Source: Malaya genurostris | Taxonomy: Eukaryota > Arthropoda > Insecta > Diptera > Culicidae | Length of the DNA stretch: 64,000 bases | Direction of reading: 5' to 3' | Assembly (NCBI RefSeq): GCF_030247185.1 | Contig: NC_080571.1 | Location: forward strand, 7,065,001 to 7,129,000 | Shown here: piece by piece, positions 11,123-22,377 of the stretch | Numbering within the stretch: the first letter of the stretch is position 1 | Layout of the letters: each line of letters starts with the position of its first letter | Notes under the pieces: generated by a model | The model's database searches: none | The model's input: only the letters and a program-made list of their open reading frames with translations | Told to the model about the DNA's origin: nothing | Made by a program: the position numbers and the translations under genes

Positions 11123-12018
11123 CTGTTCTAATCCACCTATTGGTGTGATGGCGCCTTCCTCATGTTACTTATACTCTCATGAATAATACAATAACATTTT
11201 TCAAAACACTTTCCATTGGAGCTTGGTTAAAAACAAAACGGTCTGTTCGGGCACGAAACAATTTTGAATAACCAAATTGAGAAGAGTTTATCCCGATAAA
11301 ATGATAGTTTGGAATTTTGAATACACTTCACCCTGTAGCTCCGGAACCGGAAGTGGGATCCGGAAATTCAATAGCAGTATATAGAGCAAAAAAATTTGAA
11401 ATCCCATTTGGTCACCACTTTGAAAATGAAATAAGATCGATCCGTGTTGAAGTTTTTGAATTGGTGCTTCCAGAATTGGGAACTTGGGTTGTTTGGCCAG
11501 CAACTGACATAACTTTACATTTCATTCTCGTTTTTACTTCGTCGTTCTGAATGATGGATTTTTCTGACTTTGACTTTCTGGTATATTGTATGGCTAGTTA
11601 CGAGGATTTTTTTTCGTTTCAAGCTTATTCATAGAAACACGCTCTTGAATTAAATATTATTCTACTCGTCCAAATAAAAGTCAGCATTGTTATACAAGTA
11701 TGTGAATCTTCAACCATCTACACGAACATGGAGCGCTTATTTTTTGTAATTTTTGCACACGTCACCCTGTAACTCTGGAACCGGAAGTCGGATCCCGGAT
11801 AAAATTTAAAATTGTTCTATAGAACAGTATGGCTTTTCAACTGAATCTTGGATTGTAAAAGTCAATTCATCCATCTCGGAGTAAGTCAAGTGCATATTTT
11901 TTGCATATATACACGCACACACATAGACATTTTACGATCTCAAAGAGCTCAGTCGAATGGTATATGACACTCGGTTTAAAAATCAGTTTTCAAAGTGATT
12001 GTATAGCCTTTCTATATG
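11123..12018 (-). repeat. R1 modular repeat
   Basis: On the plus strand it opens with the tail CTGTTCTAATCCACCTATTG, then two modules with 'ctccggaaccggaagtgggatcc' type cores (~11340 and ~11775). A CA-rich tract and the head follow (GACATTTTACGATC, AGTCGAATGGTATATGACAC), ending AGCCTTTCTATAT (~12006-12018). See 28281-29169 for the best copy. Confidence 0.75.
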
Positions 12019-15000
12019 ACAATTTCAATTTGAAGACAAAAGTATTGTGGAAACAGGAAGAAAGACAAAATTGCATTGTGAAAATAAGAAGTTATATGAT
12101 TTAAAGAATTGATCTTTTCATGTCAAGTAAGCATTAACCATTGCAGGCAAATGGACCTTATGCTTGTTAATGAAATTCGCTTTCACCACTTTATGTCTTG
12201 AAAAACAGATTATAATATGACTTTCTAAGAAATGGAAAGATAATTTCCCATCTAACTGCAGAATCTAAAATCATAATTAAAATCACAACTTTAGTAGCTT
12301 TTTTCTAACTATCAGCTTTGAAAATCAGTGCACTAAGAAACCAACACCCTTTATTATAAGCGAGAGCTGTTCAATGTCGAACTGATAGGAAGACAAATGT
12401 AATAAGCAGTTCAACTTCGGATATTCATCGTCAAGAAAACGAATAATTGATTTCTTTCTTACTTATTTATTCAATAAAATACTTTCAAACATCCTCTTAC
12501 AGAAATGGATATCAATCCATGAATCAAGTTTTAATTTTATTTACATCAGGTACAATCACAATTCGCACATCTGTCGATATCCCGTCGTTTTTCGAGCAAA
12601 TGGATAATATTGAATTACATCTCACACGTGGCTGCCGAGATGATTTAATGCGTTCCGATATCCGGCGAAGCGATATCCCGCGAAGAAGTTGCCTTGGAAA
12701 ACACCATTAACATGTCTAATGTTCTGCTTTCATCTTCGTGCCGCGGACTATACAGGCTCACCAAGCACCTTTCACGGTTTTTTATGCATTAAGTAGCATC
12801 AATTGAGATTCACGGGAGAGTGTCTAAGAAGTCCCAGAGGACCAATATCAATAGCGATATCACATTTTCTCTCCCATTCCGTGGGGCACACGTGTTTTCT
12901 CGGCAGCCTTTCGCTGTGTTCGAAGGAAGCAACCGCGAAGGTACAGTTGGAATATCCCATTTTCTGCCCCTGGAAGAACACGCACATTCTTCGGGAAAGC
13001 AAACTGGGTCGTCGTGTGGGTGTCGAATCAATAAAATATTGATCGAGAAGCGAATACACTTTTCGGAGTGTGCTCCATCAGACCAAGGCTCCACAGTTTG
13101 GTACGCCGGACTGCTGACACTTTGTTTCTGTTTAAGAAACTTAGTAAAATGTATCAAACACACACCGGCCAGAAAAAAAAGTACTTCTTCAAATTCAACT
13201 CATTCAGTGGACGGAAAATGAACAAAACCATATTTCGCTTCAAAGTTTTGCAATTGGATTTTTTTTTGTTCGTCTGCTTTCCGGGGAATTTCAAAAGCAG
13301 AGGCACTGAAGCAATATGTCCCGCTCGAAGCAATCATCGGAGCGAAACGAGAAGATTCCCAACTTTTCAACGAAATCGCAGGGAGTCGGGGCTCTTTTGT
13401 CGATTCGCGACGAGGATTCTATCCGATGGCTAGGCAATTATAAGTTTTATCGTTTGTGTTGTGTGAGTATACCGAAACTAGTCTTTTTCCGTCTCTTTCT
13501 CTATCGGATGAAACTGATGACTAAACAAAAAGCAAATATGACTTCAAATGGTAGCCCATACGAAGCGCTAGTTACAGGATATCAGTGATGCTTTTTCTCG
13601 GTGCCGATGAATTTTGAATCAAATTTTCCCCGAATTAGGTTGGCTTTCAAAGTGACGATTCTCATTGTAAGAATTAACTAATTCCATTGAGAAAAAAACC
13701 AATTTCAGCTATAGCTATGTGTCAGGTGTCGAAATAAGGAAAGTTTTACTACGAAAAATACTTATCTTGATCTTTTTGTGTTTTCAAATAGGGTGTTTGA
13801 AAAAAATTCAAATATGCATTCTTGAAACGAAAATTTTTCTCTATAAGTTTCATTCATGTAAATAATGAAATTCCCGTTTTTTTGCTGTGCTGCGGTCAAT
13901 GAACAATTCCATCGGTTCAAAAACGTTTTTGTTTGGGGCAGTGGCTCGATGCAGGAATGGGGAATGCACGATTACTAAAAATAAAGCAGGTCAAATTGTC
14001 ATGTGTACAAACAATTCATATTTTGTACGAATGACTGGTTTTCAATAACAGTGAAAAGACAATGAAAATGTCATGTTCAGTTATGCATCCAGTAGCTGAT
14101 AATGCATTTGTAGTGCCGTGCGGCAATTTCACACGCTAGATTTTGTTATTAGCTCTGGCAGAGAAACATGCGACTGTCGTGAATTGCTGATATTTAATCG
14201 GAAATGCCTCGTAAGCTAGGTAATTGAAGGGCAGAGCTCTTGTCATGTTAGTCATTTAAGCGGTACTGGTTTGTTTTGCTCGGGGGTGAAAGATGGGCGA
14301 ATAAACACATTTAGATCGACCGAGGGGTGCGTTTCATTAGGTTATCCATGGTATGTAAACGGAATGAGAAAAATGTAAGTGCAAAAAATGTGCTGGGTTT
14401 CGTTATTGGTTTTGCTACAGACAGTATTATGGCAAACAGTGCCTGTATGTATGTGTGCGTGGGTGTTATTTTTTCTAATGACAGGCCAACCCCGCTTCGA
14501 AGTGATGTGTCGTTTCAGTGACATAACCGCAAAACCGGTTGATTGTCGAGGAAAATTGGCACTTGAGATCCTTCGCAAATTACGTGGTCGGTTGAGGTGT
14601 CATCGTATGATTGATGGTGTGTCATAAAAAGAACATGATTTTTCATTTATATATCAGCTTCATCTTCTGAAAAACATATGTTCATAATGGGCTTAGTTTA
14701 CAGTTGATCGATCAATGTGCAACGAGGAATGACTTGAAAGGAGGGCTGTTTTTTGTCCGAGGAGGAATATGTCAATCCTAAGATCCCATTTCTCGGTCTT
14801 CATTTTATATAGATCTATGACATGTTTGTACAATTTCTTACTTTCCGTAGCTCGATTACCTGACAGACGGGAAAATCTATGCGGCTACCATCTTCCGAGA
14901 ACAATCCGAACGAGATTGATTTGATAGCTGGCCTACCACTCACAGTGGTCTGGGATCTTGAAATCGATTCAAAAGCAATCGTGAAATACCTAGAAAAACA

Positions 15001-15495
15001 GGAAATATTTCTCTTTTCTTCCTTTCTGATTGGCTTTCCAGGAACTCAAACATACCATTTTTCTTACTACCAGCAGTCAGACACCACGCAATTACTGTTT
15101 GATATTCGCCTCATTTTTAGTCGGAGCATGAACAAATTTTCCATAAACTGTTGATTCTCTTGGTTTTCACATATTTTATTGCCGATCAGCTCGAATCAGA
15201 TACCATCTATTACCAATCATTATATATTTAAATCGCATTTTGTAAATTATCAGAATTTTGTCAAATCATGCATTATGGGTTGAATCAAATTGGTGATGCA
15301 GTATTTGTCAAAATCACTGCCTTCGTCTAGTGACTATGTAATTTATTTATTTTTCATTGCGCCTTTGTTGGTCTCAATAAAGTATTGGTAGGATGGAAAA
15401 CGCCTATTTTAAAATCAGTCATCCTCAGATGCTCGTAAAAATCTGTCATCTTTTCGTTGCGTTCTCAAACGTACATGCTTACATAAACACATTTT
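12019..15495. other. Low-repeat stretch, no gene recognised
   Basis: The stretch is mostly unique. Several overlapping open frames lie at 12799-13588 on both strands, the longest 133 codons at 12820-13221 plus. They share DNA with each other and show no motif I can name. They are best regarded as chance frames in moderately GC-rich DNA until transcript data say otherwise. Confidence 0.45.
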
Positions 15496-15722
15496 CACAA
15501 TCCTAAAAGCAAAGTCTTGGCATTACATTCCTTTTGTGGAATTTGACCTTTCTGTTTCAACAGGCTTCGCAGCCGATTCTTAGTGTACAGAATCATTGCA
15601 TGGCTAGTACTACGGATCCTACTGACACTAAGAATCCTACCAGGTCGGGGCTCGGACATACGACAACTGGCTTGTAAGACCAGCGCCCTATGCATTGAAC
15701 CGCCAACCTGGGACACAATCCT
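15496..15722 (-). mobile_element. tRNA-derived SINE (second family)
   Basis: On the minus strand it reads GTCCCAGGTTGGCGGTTCAA, then an A-box-like GGCGGTTCAATGCATAGGG, a ~TCTTACAAGCC anticodon-arm region and a B box GTTCGAGCCCCG equivalent (TCCGAGCCCCGA here). A body with GATTCTTAGTGTCAGTAGG and CACTAAGAATCGGCTGCG follows, then a tail AAAGGAATGTAATGCCAAG. I recognise this as a widespread mosquito tRNA-like SINE. The short inverted pair CTAAGAATC/GATTCTTAG could fold. Confidence 0.8.
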
Positions 15723-15798
15723 AAGCATATCATATTAAATGACAAACAATGTATAGTATTATAAAACAACTGGGTTGTTTCGTCGTGTTCTCCGCATG

Positions 15799-15872
15799 CA
15801 GAATAGTTTAATTGGCAAAACGATATATCAGCTCGGAGAATGTTACGAGTTCGAGCCCCGTCCTCGTGGTAG
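15799..15872 (+). repeat. tRNA-like sequence, probably SINE-derived
   Basis: TAGTTTAATTGGCAAAACG resembles an A box / D arm. GAGTTCGAGCCCCG (~15846-15859) is a B box / T arm. No clean acceptor pairing to its partner strand was found, so a working tRNA gene is unlikely. A related 3' half with GGGTTTGAGTCCCG occurs at 54306-54330. Confidence 0.45.
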
Positions 15873-15879
15873 GTTTGTC

Positions 15880-17439
15880 ATAGTTTTTCATTCCATTTCA
15901 TTTTAAAGCTTAATTTTTTTTAAAGAAGTAAGTCCTGTCATGCTTACATGCATGAGATAAGCCCATTCTCTGTCCGTTTGCCAGTACCAGACGATCAAAA
16001 TCTCAATGAATTACGTTTTAAATTACTCTGCGTTTGTTCTTCGTGTCTGAAGCAGCGAAATCTATCAGTAGCTATTATTGTCTTGAACAAACATCCTTCT
16101 TGTATATGATAAGAGTTCGAAAAAATCGAATTAATTAAGAATATCTAAAGAGCAGCACAGTGAAAATCAGTTCAACATTATCTCTAGTTCCGTGAAAGAG
16201 TTCCATATAAATACTAGCGGCACTGAAATCTGTCGTGAATAGAGGCGGAGCTAACGTGAACAAAAGTTTAACAAACACAAAACGAGCTGATTCCCAATTG
16301 ATTGTCAATTGAATTACTTCAGTAGAATAGCTTTTTAGAGTCGATTTGTTGTTCTTGTGAATGATCGATGAAAAACATTTTTTTTTATTTTAATGACATT
16401 TTCTTCAAATGCCAAGTATCAACACTATATCGAAGCAAACAATTCTCTCTGTAATATAACAGCGTAAGAATTAAATTAGTAAATTTTCTGGATTTATAGA
16501 AACGCAATTCAGGCCGCCTTGCAATCTGCAGGAATGGTTTTGAGTAGACTTTTACTAACACCAAACAAATAGCAAAGGGAATTTATTTACTCAAAATTGA
16601 AATTTTTGTTAGGAAAAGCTATGACGTTATATTGAAGATCAAAGATAGCATTGAAGATCAAAGATGACATTTTTTTCGGATAAAATACTATGGATAGTAC
16701 TATTGTTGTCGGTGAGACGAATTTTTTGCTATTAATTTTGGCTCCGCATATATGTTTTAACCTTTATTACAGCGTCATAAACAAAAAACTGTGAGCGAAA
16801 ATTTTTGAAATAAAGCTCACGTAGTACCATAAATTTGACGTGAGAGCATCATTAGCTTAGCTTTACTCAACGGAAAACGAATTCGAAAAAGGTAAAGTAA
16901 TAAAATATCGAAAATAGAAATATGCGAAAATACATAATTGAGGTTAAACTCGAACATGCAAAATCATTGCTTGTTCATTTGAGCCCTCTTCGAAAAATCA
17001 TATTATTCCCTATCGTTCAATCGGTAAAGACGTTTGACGACGGTTATGACGGTTAAAAATTTTGATCAAAATAAAATAAGTTCAGCGAAAAAACTATTCC
17101 ATCCAAATGTTGGTTATAGGCTTTGTTTGAATTTAAACTGGTTGATTAACCTATCATGTTCTCTTTCGATTGTGTCAATTCAACGAAAATTGAATCAAAT
17201 GAAAACCTGTGCCCCTGTTACTGCTGTATAAGAAACTCACGTTAAATGGGTAGTAATACTTTTAAAGCAGTATAATAAAACCTACTTTGTGATTAAATTT
17301 TTATTTTTGTTACTATTATCTTCATGATTAGTATGATGGGTTCGGTTGTGTTTTGAGAACATTGTAAGTTTTCGTTCTCTCGTACACATTATAAGAAATT
17401 GAATCGATTTGCATCGTCATTTTGAATGCGGTTTGAAAG
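15880..17439. other. AT-rich, no gene recognised
   Basis: No supported gene or repeat end was found. Two short near-repeats ('attgaagatcaaagat') occur at about 16631-16665. Confidence 0.4.
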
Positions 17440-19018
17440 TTTTGACAATCATCACCCTATAATTTCGGAACCGGAGATCGGATTTCGATGAAATTGCACA
17501 GTATTTTTTAAAACAATGAGAGATTTAATTTGAATCAAGGTTTGGGAAAAATCGGTTCAATCGTTGCGGAGAAACTGAAGTGAGTTCCATTTTTGGATTT
17601 TTTCTTCACTATTATCGCTGCTTTTAGAAATGGAAACCGAGGTTTAGTAGTCTCAAAGTAGGTTTATAGATCTAACAACTAACAAGATCTGCCAACTAGA
17701 AAAATTTACCAGTATTTTTTATTGAAATTTGCAACTTGTTTCGCCCTCACTTGTGAAAAAAACTCGTGGAATTGAAAATTTTTCACTTATCCTACTGCAA
17801 TACCGGAACCGAAAGTCGGATGCGGATTGACTTCTAAGAGACTTTTCGAAGAATTTTAAGACCTTTTATTTACATCTTAGTTTGTGAAAATTAATTAAAA
17901 AATATTCCGAGAAAATTGAGTGGGCATGTTCTCATAGATTTGTACATATTACCTTGAAATTCCGGTACCGGAAGTCTGATAAAATTGAATTTCAAAAGAA
18001 AACTACGGAATCGTAAGACCTTTCTTTTGAATCTAAATTTGAGAAAATCGTTTCTGCCATTACTGAGAAAAACGAGTGAGAAATTTTCCGTTTTTTTTTG
18101 TGCATATCACCCTGTAATTCTGGAACCGGAAGTCGGATCGAGATGACATTCAATAGCATTCTATGGGACCACAGAATTTATTTAAATCTGAGTTTGTGAA
18201 AATCGTTTCTGCCATCTCTCAGAAAACCGTGTGATGTCCAGACTCATGTCCAATCACAACACGTTAGACGCACATCTCCTTCGAATTGGGCTCTCCGAGA
18301 CTAATCATTGTGCTTGTGGCGAAGGCTATCGCGATATTGATCATGTCGTTTGGACATGCGTGGAGTATCGTGATGTCAGATCTCAACTAATAAATTCCTT
18401 GCGTACCTAAGGTAGACTATCCAATGTCCCAGTTCGAGACATTCTTGCTTGTCGTGACCTTCCATACATGAAACTTATTTATTATTTCATAAAGAAAATT
18501 GGAGTTTCAAGTTAATTAAGGCCCCTTTTAGTTCTGATTCCAACTGCGTCCATGAGTTCAACCTATAGCAAAATTAGAATAGAAATTATGTAATGATACA
18601 AACAAACTCGAAATAGTTTATGAAATTATCAACAAAATGTCTGAAAATAACAGCTTATTTTATAATTTTTAGATGTTAATCGTTTGGTTCAAATAATATT
18701 TCCGAGTAGATTTCATAATTAATGACAAATTACCTAAGATGATATTTAAGTAATAAGAGGAATATGTTTTAATAAATTCAAATCGTTGTGACTATTTAAG
18801 AATTAAATTAGGATAACAATTTTATGTAAAAGTGATGCTACTGCGAATAAAAACAGAAAGTTGAGTGACATTATTTGACATACATATATACACACACAGA
18901 CATTTTGTGATCTCGACGAATTGAGTCGAATGGTATACAACAGTCAGCCCTCCGGGTCTTGGTTGTTAAGTCGGTTTACACAACGATCGCATATAGCCTT
19001 TCTATAAAAGAAAGGTAA
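17440..19018 (-). repeat. R1 modular repeat, four modules, split by a LINE
   Basis: Cores of the 'ccggaaccggaagtcggat' type recur at about 17467, 17802, 17962 and 18119. The head is separated by the LINE fragment at 18236-18866. After it come the CA tract, GACATTTTGTGATCTCGACG, AGTCGAATGGTATACAACAG and TATAGCCTTTCTAT (~18992). GTGA before the LINE and GTGA after it (~18872) could be its target duplication. Confidence 0.7.
18236..18866 (+). mobile_element. Non-LTR retrotransposon 3' fragment
   Basis: The frame from about 18240 encodes the C-terminal end of an ORF2-like protein. HLLRIGLSETNHCACGEGYR is followed by DIDHVVWTC, a Cys-Cys-His-Cys arrangement found downstream of the reverse transcriptase and RNase H in I/Jockey-type insect LINEs, then VPVRDILACRDLPYMKLIYY. 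A stop interrupts near 18410, so it is dead. A 3' UTR follows with 'catgagttcaacctatag' (~18550), shared with 33090-33130. The piece is 5'-truncated and inserted in R1. Confidence 0.75.
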
Positions 19019-20069
19019 AAATACCTCATTTAGACATTTTGTTTAATTGGTTCCATTGATATCATAACATCCAATTCCATAAAATAGCAGCAGAAAAGGT
19101 GGTAAAATCAGAATCGATTTGCTCCGATTTGAATGAAACTTTGCACACATTTTCAGTATGACAAACCATTTGTTTTGCATGGATGGAGAGACTAATTTCT
19201 TGTAGAAATGAGACGAGCTTGAATAGCGCTCATTTTCTTCCAATCTATGTAGCAAGAAAACTGTGAATTGTACAAAAGTGGTATCGGTAAAGAAGTTTAA
19301 GAAAAATGATTGAGCCTCCTTTAAAAAGTCGTGGATTAGGCAGTTTCCAAGCAGCAGTGATATGTAAACGGTGAATAAAAAACCATTGATCCATTTGAAA
19401 AGTCTCGATTAGTCTCGAATTTCCTTTCATTGCTACACCCGAATCTATGCTCCAAATCGTAGCAGAATAGCTTATTTATTGCGTTATGTTCGAATTTTGG
19501 CGAAATAAGCCCGATTGATAGAAGAACCTTTAACCATGGTGTATTTCCAAAATTCATTTCGCTCAGTTGTTGAATCGAAAATCTGCCCATTGTAACCATT
19601 GAAATTATATAGTTTTATCTACTTAAGGGCTGAGGCCAGTAGGTCGCGTATAACCACGTGGCTCGCTCTGCGTATTACATTTCCCTCCATGCTCTCTCGC
19701 AAATGTCCAAAATGACTCTCGATGTGGCCCGGTGGCCAAGAAAATTTGGATACTTTCGATTACAAGTTTGACTACATCACATAAAATCCAATAAAGCTAC
19801 CGCTTGTTTGGCAGCCTTGCTGAGCCGCTTTTATTTCTCTCTCATGTTTCGTTACGTTACCAGGATACAAGAGCAGAAAAAATGGTGCCGCCATAGAAAT
19901 CGACTTACCTTCACAAAAAATAACATTCACTTCATTTTTATCACGACAACATATCTGTATTTATGCAGTAATCGCATCAAAATTAAATTATCTAGACATT
20001 GTCGGGATAGATTTTTGATCCATGCTTTTAAAGACGAGATATTCAATGAACTATCTTTTTGATCACTAA

Positions 20070-20418
20070 TTAGATCTACATGCCGGTTCTAACCCCGTCG
20101 TTCGTCCACGCTCACTCACTGCTGCCTCAAGTAACCTTCTTCTTCCATCTTCATATCTACATTTCTCTTCTATCTCGCCTTTCAAAGAAGCTGCTCTGTA
20201 ATGCTGTAATATTGTGTCAACTAGTTATAGGGTTAGTGGTTTAGCTTTAACTGTTAGTTTTAATTGTTGGTTTTAAAAGTAAATGTATCTGTTGGATCAT
20301 TGTAATCTGTTGATACAAAAGATGAGGAGGTATTATGCCTGCTGGAGAGCGAGATTACTATATTTCATCTTCATCGGGCTTTGCCCTGCACCCTAAATAA
20401 ATAAATAAATAAATAAAT
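20070..20418 (+). mobile_element. LINE 3' end with (AAAT)n tail
   Basis: The 3' untranslated end contains GAGGAGGTATTATGCCTGCT and GCTTTGCCCTGCACCCTAAA. It finishes in (AAAT)n at about 20393-20418. The same end recurs at 58640-58862. This is typical of a 5'-truncated non-LTR retrotransposon; no coding remains. Confidence 0.75.
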
Positions 20419-20606
20419 GAACAAGTTGAAAGACGGCGTTTTCAGCTATGCAATTCTTCCTTCAGAAAAAAGACTTTCCCGACCGCTAAAGTCAGTGAAT
20501 CATTCTGAAATTTTCACAGAATAATCTAAACTAATTTTCTAAAAGATTGTCAGTTGGGTGATATTCATCACCGTTTCTAAGAAAATCAGATTTGAAACCT
20601 GAAATG

Positions 20607-21967
20607 GCGGGTGGGTAATATCAAAGACGAAAACAACTGACATGTTCCTTAACACTTCCGAATATCAAAACAAAGAAGGCTTCACTTGATCTCGATTACT
20701 GTGAATTGCACACAGCGAAAAGTGCACAAATCTAATCAAACTGTTCTAGATTTGCACTAAACTGAGGATATTTACCTTCGATTTGCGAGCAAGGAATCCT
20801 AATAGTTCTTTAGAAAACTTTTAGAGCCATTAGAACCTCTGATTTTGTGTGATTTTCTCCACCGTTATCCACTTTTCGTTGTTTTTGCACCAATGCAAAC
20901 GACTGGCAGCTGTGACGTAATCGCTCTTGTCGGAAGCGAAACTAGCTTTGCAAATGACACACCAGATGTATTGCAGTGGCGATAGAATCCAAACTGATCC
21001 AATTTTTGTTAAAAGGTTTCTTTTTACGTGATTTCGTTTGTAGCTTTTTCACTAATGGGCGGTCCTAACGGCTACAAAAATAGCAGCATATAGAACTTTA
21101 ATTTCGATTATTTCATTTCGGATTTGCATTTCATTGAAAGAAACTATCAGGCTGCTGTACGGGATTCATTCCTGCCTTTCAGAAGGACCAAATTGTGAAA
21201 CTCACTACGATATTAAGCACTGTTCGGAACATTTTTCTCGAACGATTTGTTGTACAGTAGCAGATATTTTGTTCTCTTCCTCAGAAGGCGTTCTGATTGG
21301 CTGGTGTTGACATGGGTCAAACGAACATGGGTAAGAAGAATTTATAAAACTCATCTCAGATCTGATCTCGTTGAATTTATTAGATCTATCGAAACAGGGA
21401 AATATTGTTGAATTGTTTTAGGTGAAATGTAAGAAGAACTAAAACTGTAAATAAAATCAGTTATATACCACAATCACACTAAAATATAAAACGTTAAATA
21501 AAATTTACAGCTAAAAAGCGATTCAAAGCTAAATGAGAAGTTCTTTTACTCAACATCAACAGAGCGATTTCCAAAATTGAAACACTTCAATGCTGTTGAT
21601 ATACACGTTTAAGTTGAAAAATTTCGATTCTATTGGTAATTAGATTATATAAATCCTTTCACAGATCACTGAGCTATGAGCTTTAAAAATACGAGAAAGG
21701 CAAATGCGTCTTATTAATTATCCTCTTTGATACTCGTTTATACCAAACATTCCAGAAAAGTTTTATTTTGAACTATTTGAGATTATGTCACACAACTGAA
21801 AAAAGTTATCATAAAATTGTGATCATATTTCCGATGGCATGTAGCAAAAATTATGTTGATTCGTTAGATACAACAAGAGATATTCACGATCAAAAACTTA
21901 TCACTGTCTCAGAGGGTAGATTTTGAAAAGGAGCCCCATAGTAAAATAAGTCGTATTCACGACAAAA
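20607..21967 (+). mobile_element. TIR repeat family, copy C
   Basis: It starts at GCGGGTGGGTAATATC. The left inner repeat (TGTCGTGAATACG in copy B) is largely deleted here; the right GTCGTATTCACGAC is intact (~21951-21964). It aligns with copy B along nearly all its length but has an extra ~190 bp around 21330-21580. The hairpin of copy B is decayed here (GGCTACAAAAATAGC, ~21071). Confidence 0.65.
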
Positions 21968-22133
21968 TAGCCCTCTTAAGCGCCCTAAAACACACTGGCC
22001 TCAGCTCTGGCATACACTTAGCGTAGAAATATTTGCAAACAGAAATGTAGTGTAATAATATTGAAAACCTGATCAAAACTGGCCAAGCTACAAGTGCTCA
22101 AAGTGTGTCGCTTTCTCTCTGGCTTCACTCTAA

Positions 22134-22374
22134 TGTCGTTTTCGCTTGATTCCAAACCTAACTCAGTTTCCACCCTAACTGCTGTCAAACCAATTGTTCG
22201 AAGCTAGTTTCGAACCTAGTTTTAACGTTGTTGAACTGAAAATCGAGTCAGTTTCGAACCTTGTTTGCTCAAACCTCCGTTGCTAAGTGGTAAATCAACA
22301 CAGTGAAAAGTGAGAAGTTTTTGTTTGATGAAACTACCCTGGGTCAGTTTCAGTTTTCTTAAGCGAAAACGACA
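22134..22374. mobile_element. MITE with TAA target duplication (copy 2)
   Basis: Ends TGTCGTTTTCGCTTGA and TTAAGCGAAAACGACA are flanked by TAA at 22131-22133 and 22375-22377. The element is 241 bp and the interior is homologous to copy 1 at 8800-9022. Confidence 0.85.
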
Positions 22375-22377
22375 TAA

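Larger units (their letters stand above)
19629..22005. mobile_element. TIR element with nested LINE tail and copy C
   Basis: GCTGAGGCCAGT (19629-19640) and its reverse complement ACTGGCCTCAGC (21994-22005) form 12 bp ends about 2.4 kb apart. Between them lie a LINE 3' end (20070-20418) and TIR copy C (20607-21967). Removing those leaves a short element of roughly 650 bp. A single 12 bp match is modest support, and the class is unknown. Confidence 0.5.

Noticed and set aside
12820..13221. 133-codon frame
   Set aside because: Four frames on both strands overlap here without any family motif, so no strand can be preferred.
15799..15872. Functional tRNA gene
   Set aside because: Internal A and B boxes are present, but I could not form a 7 bp acceptor stem or a convincing anticodon arm.
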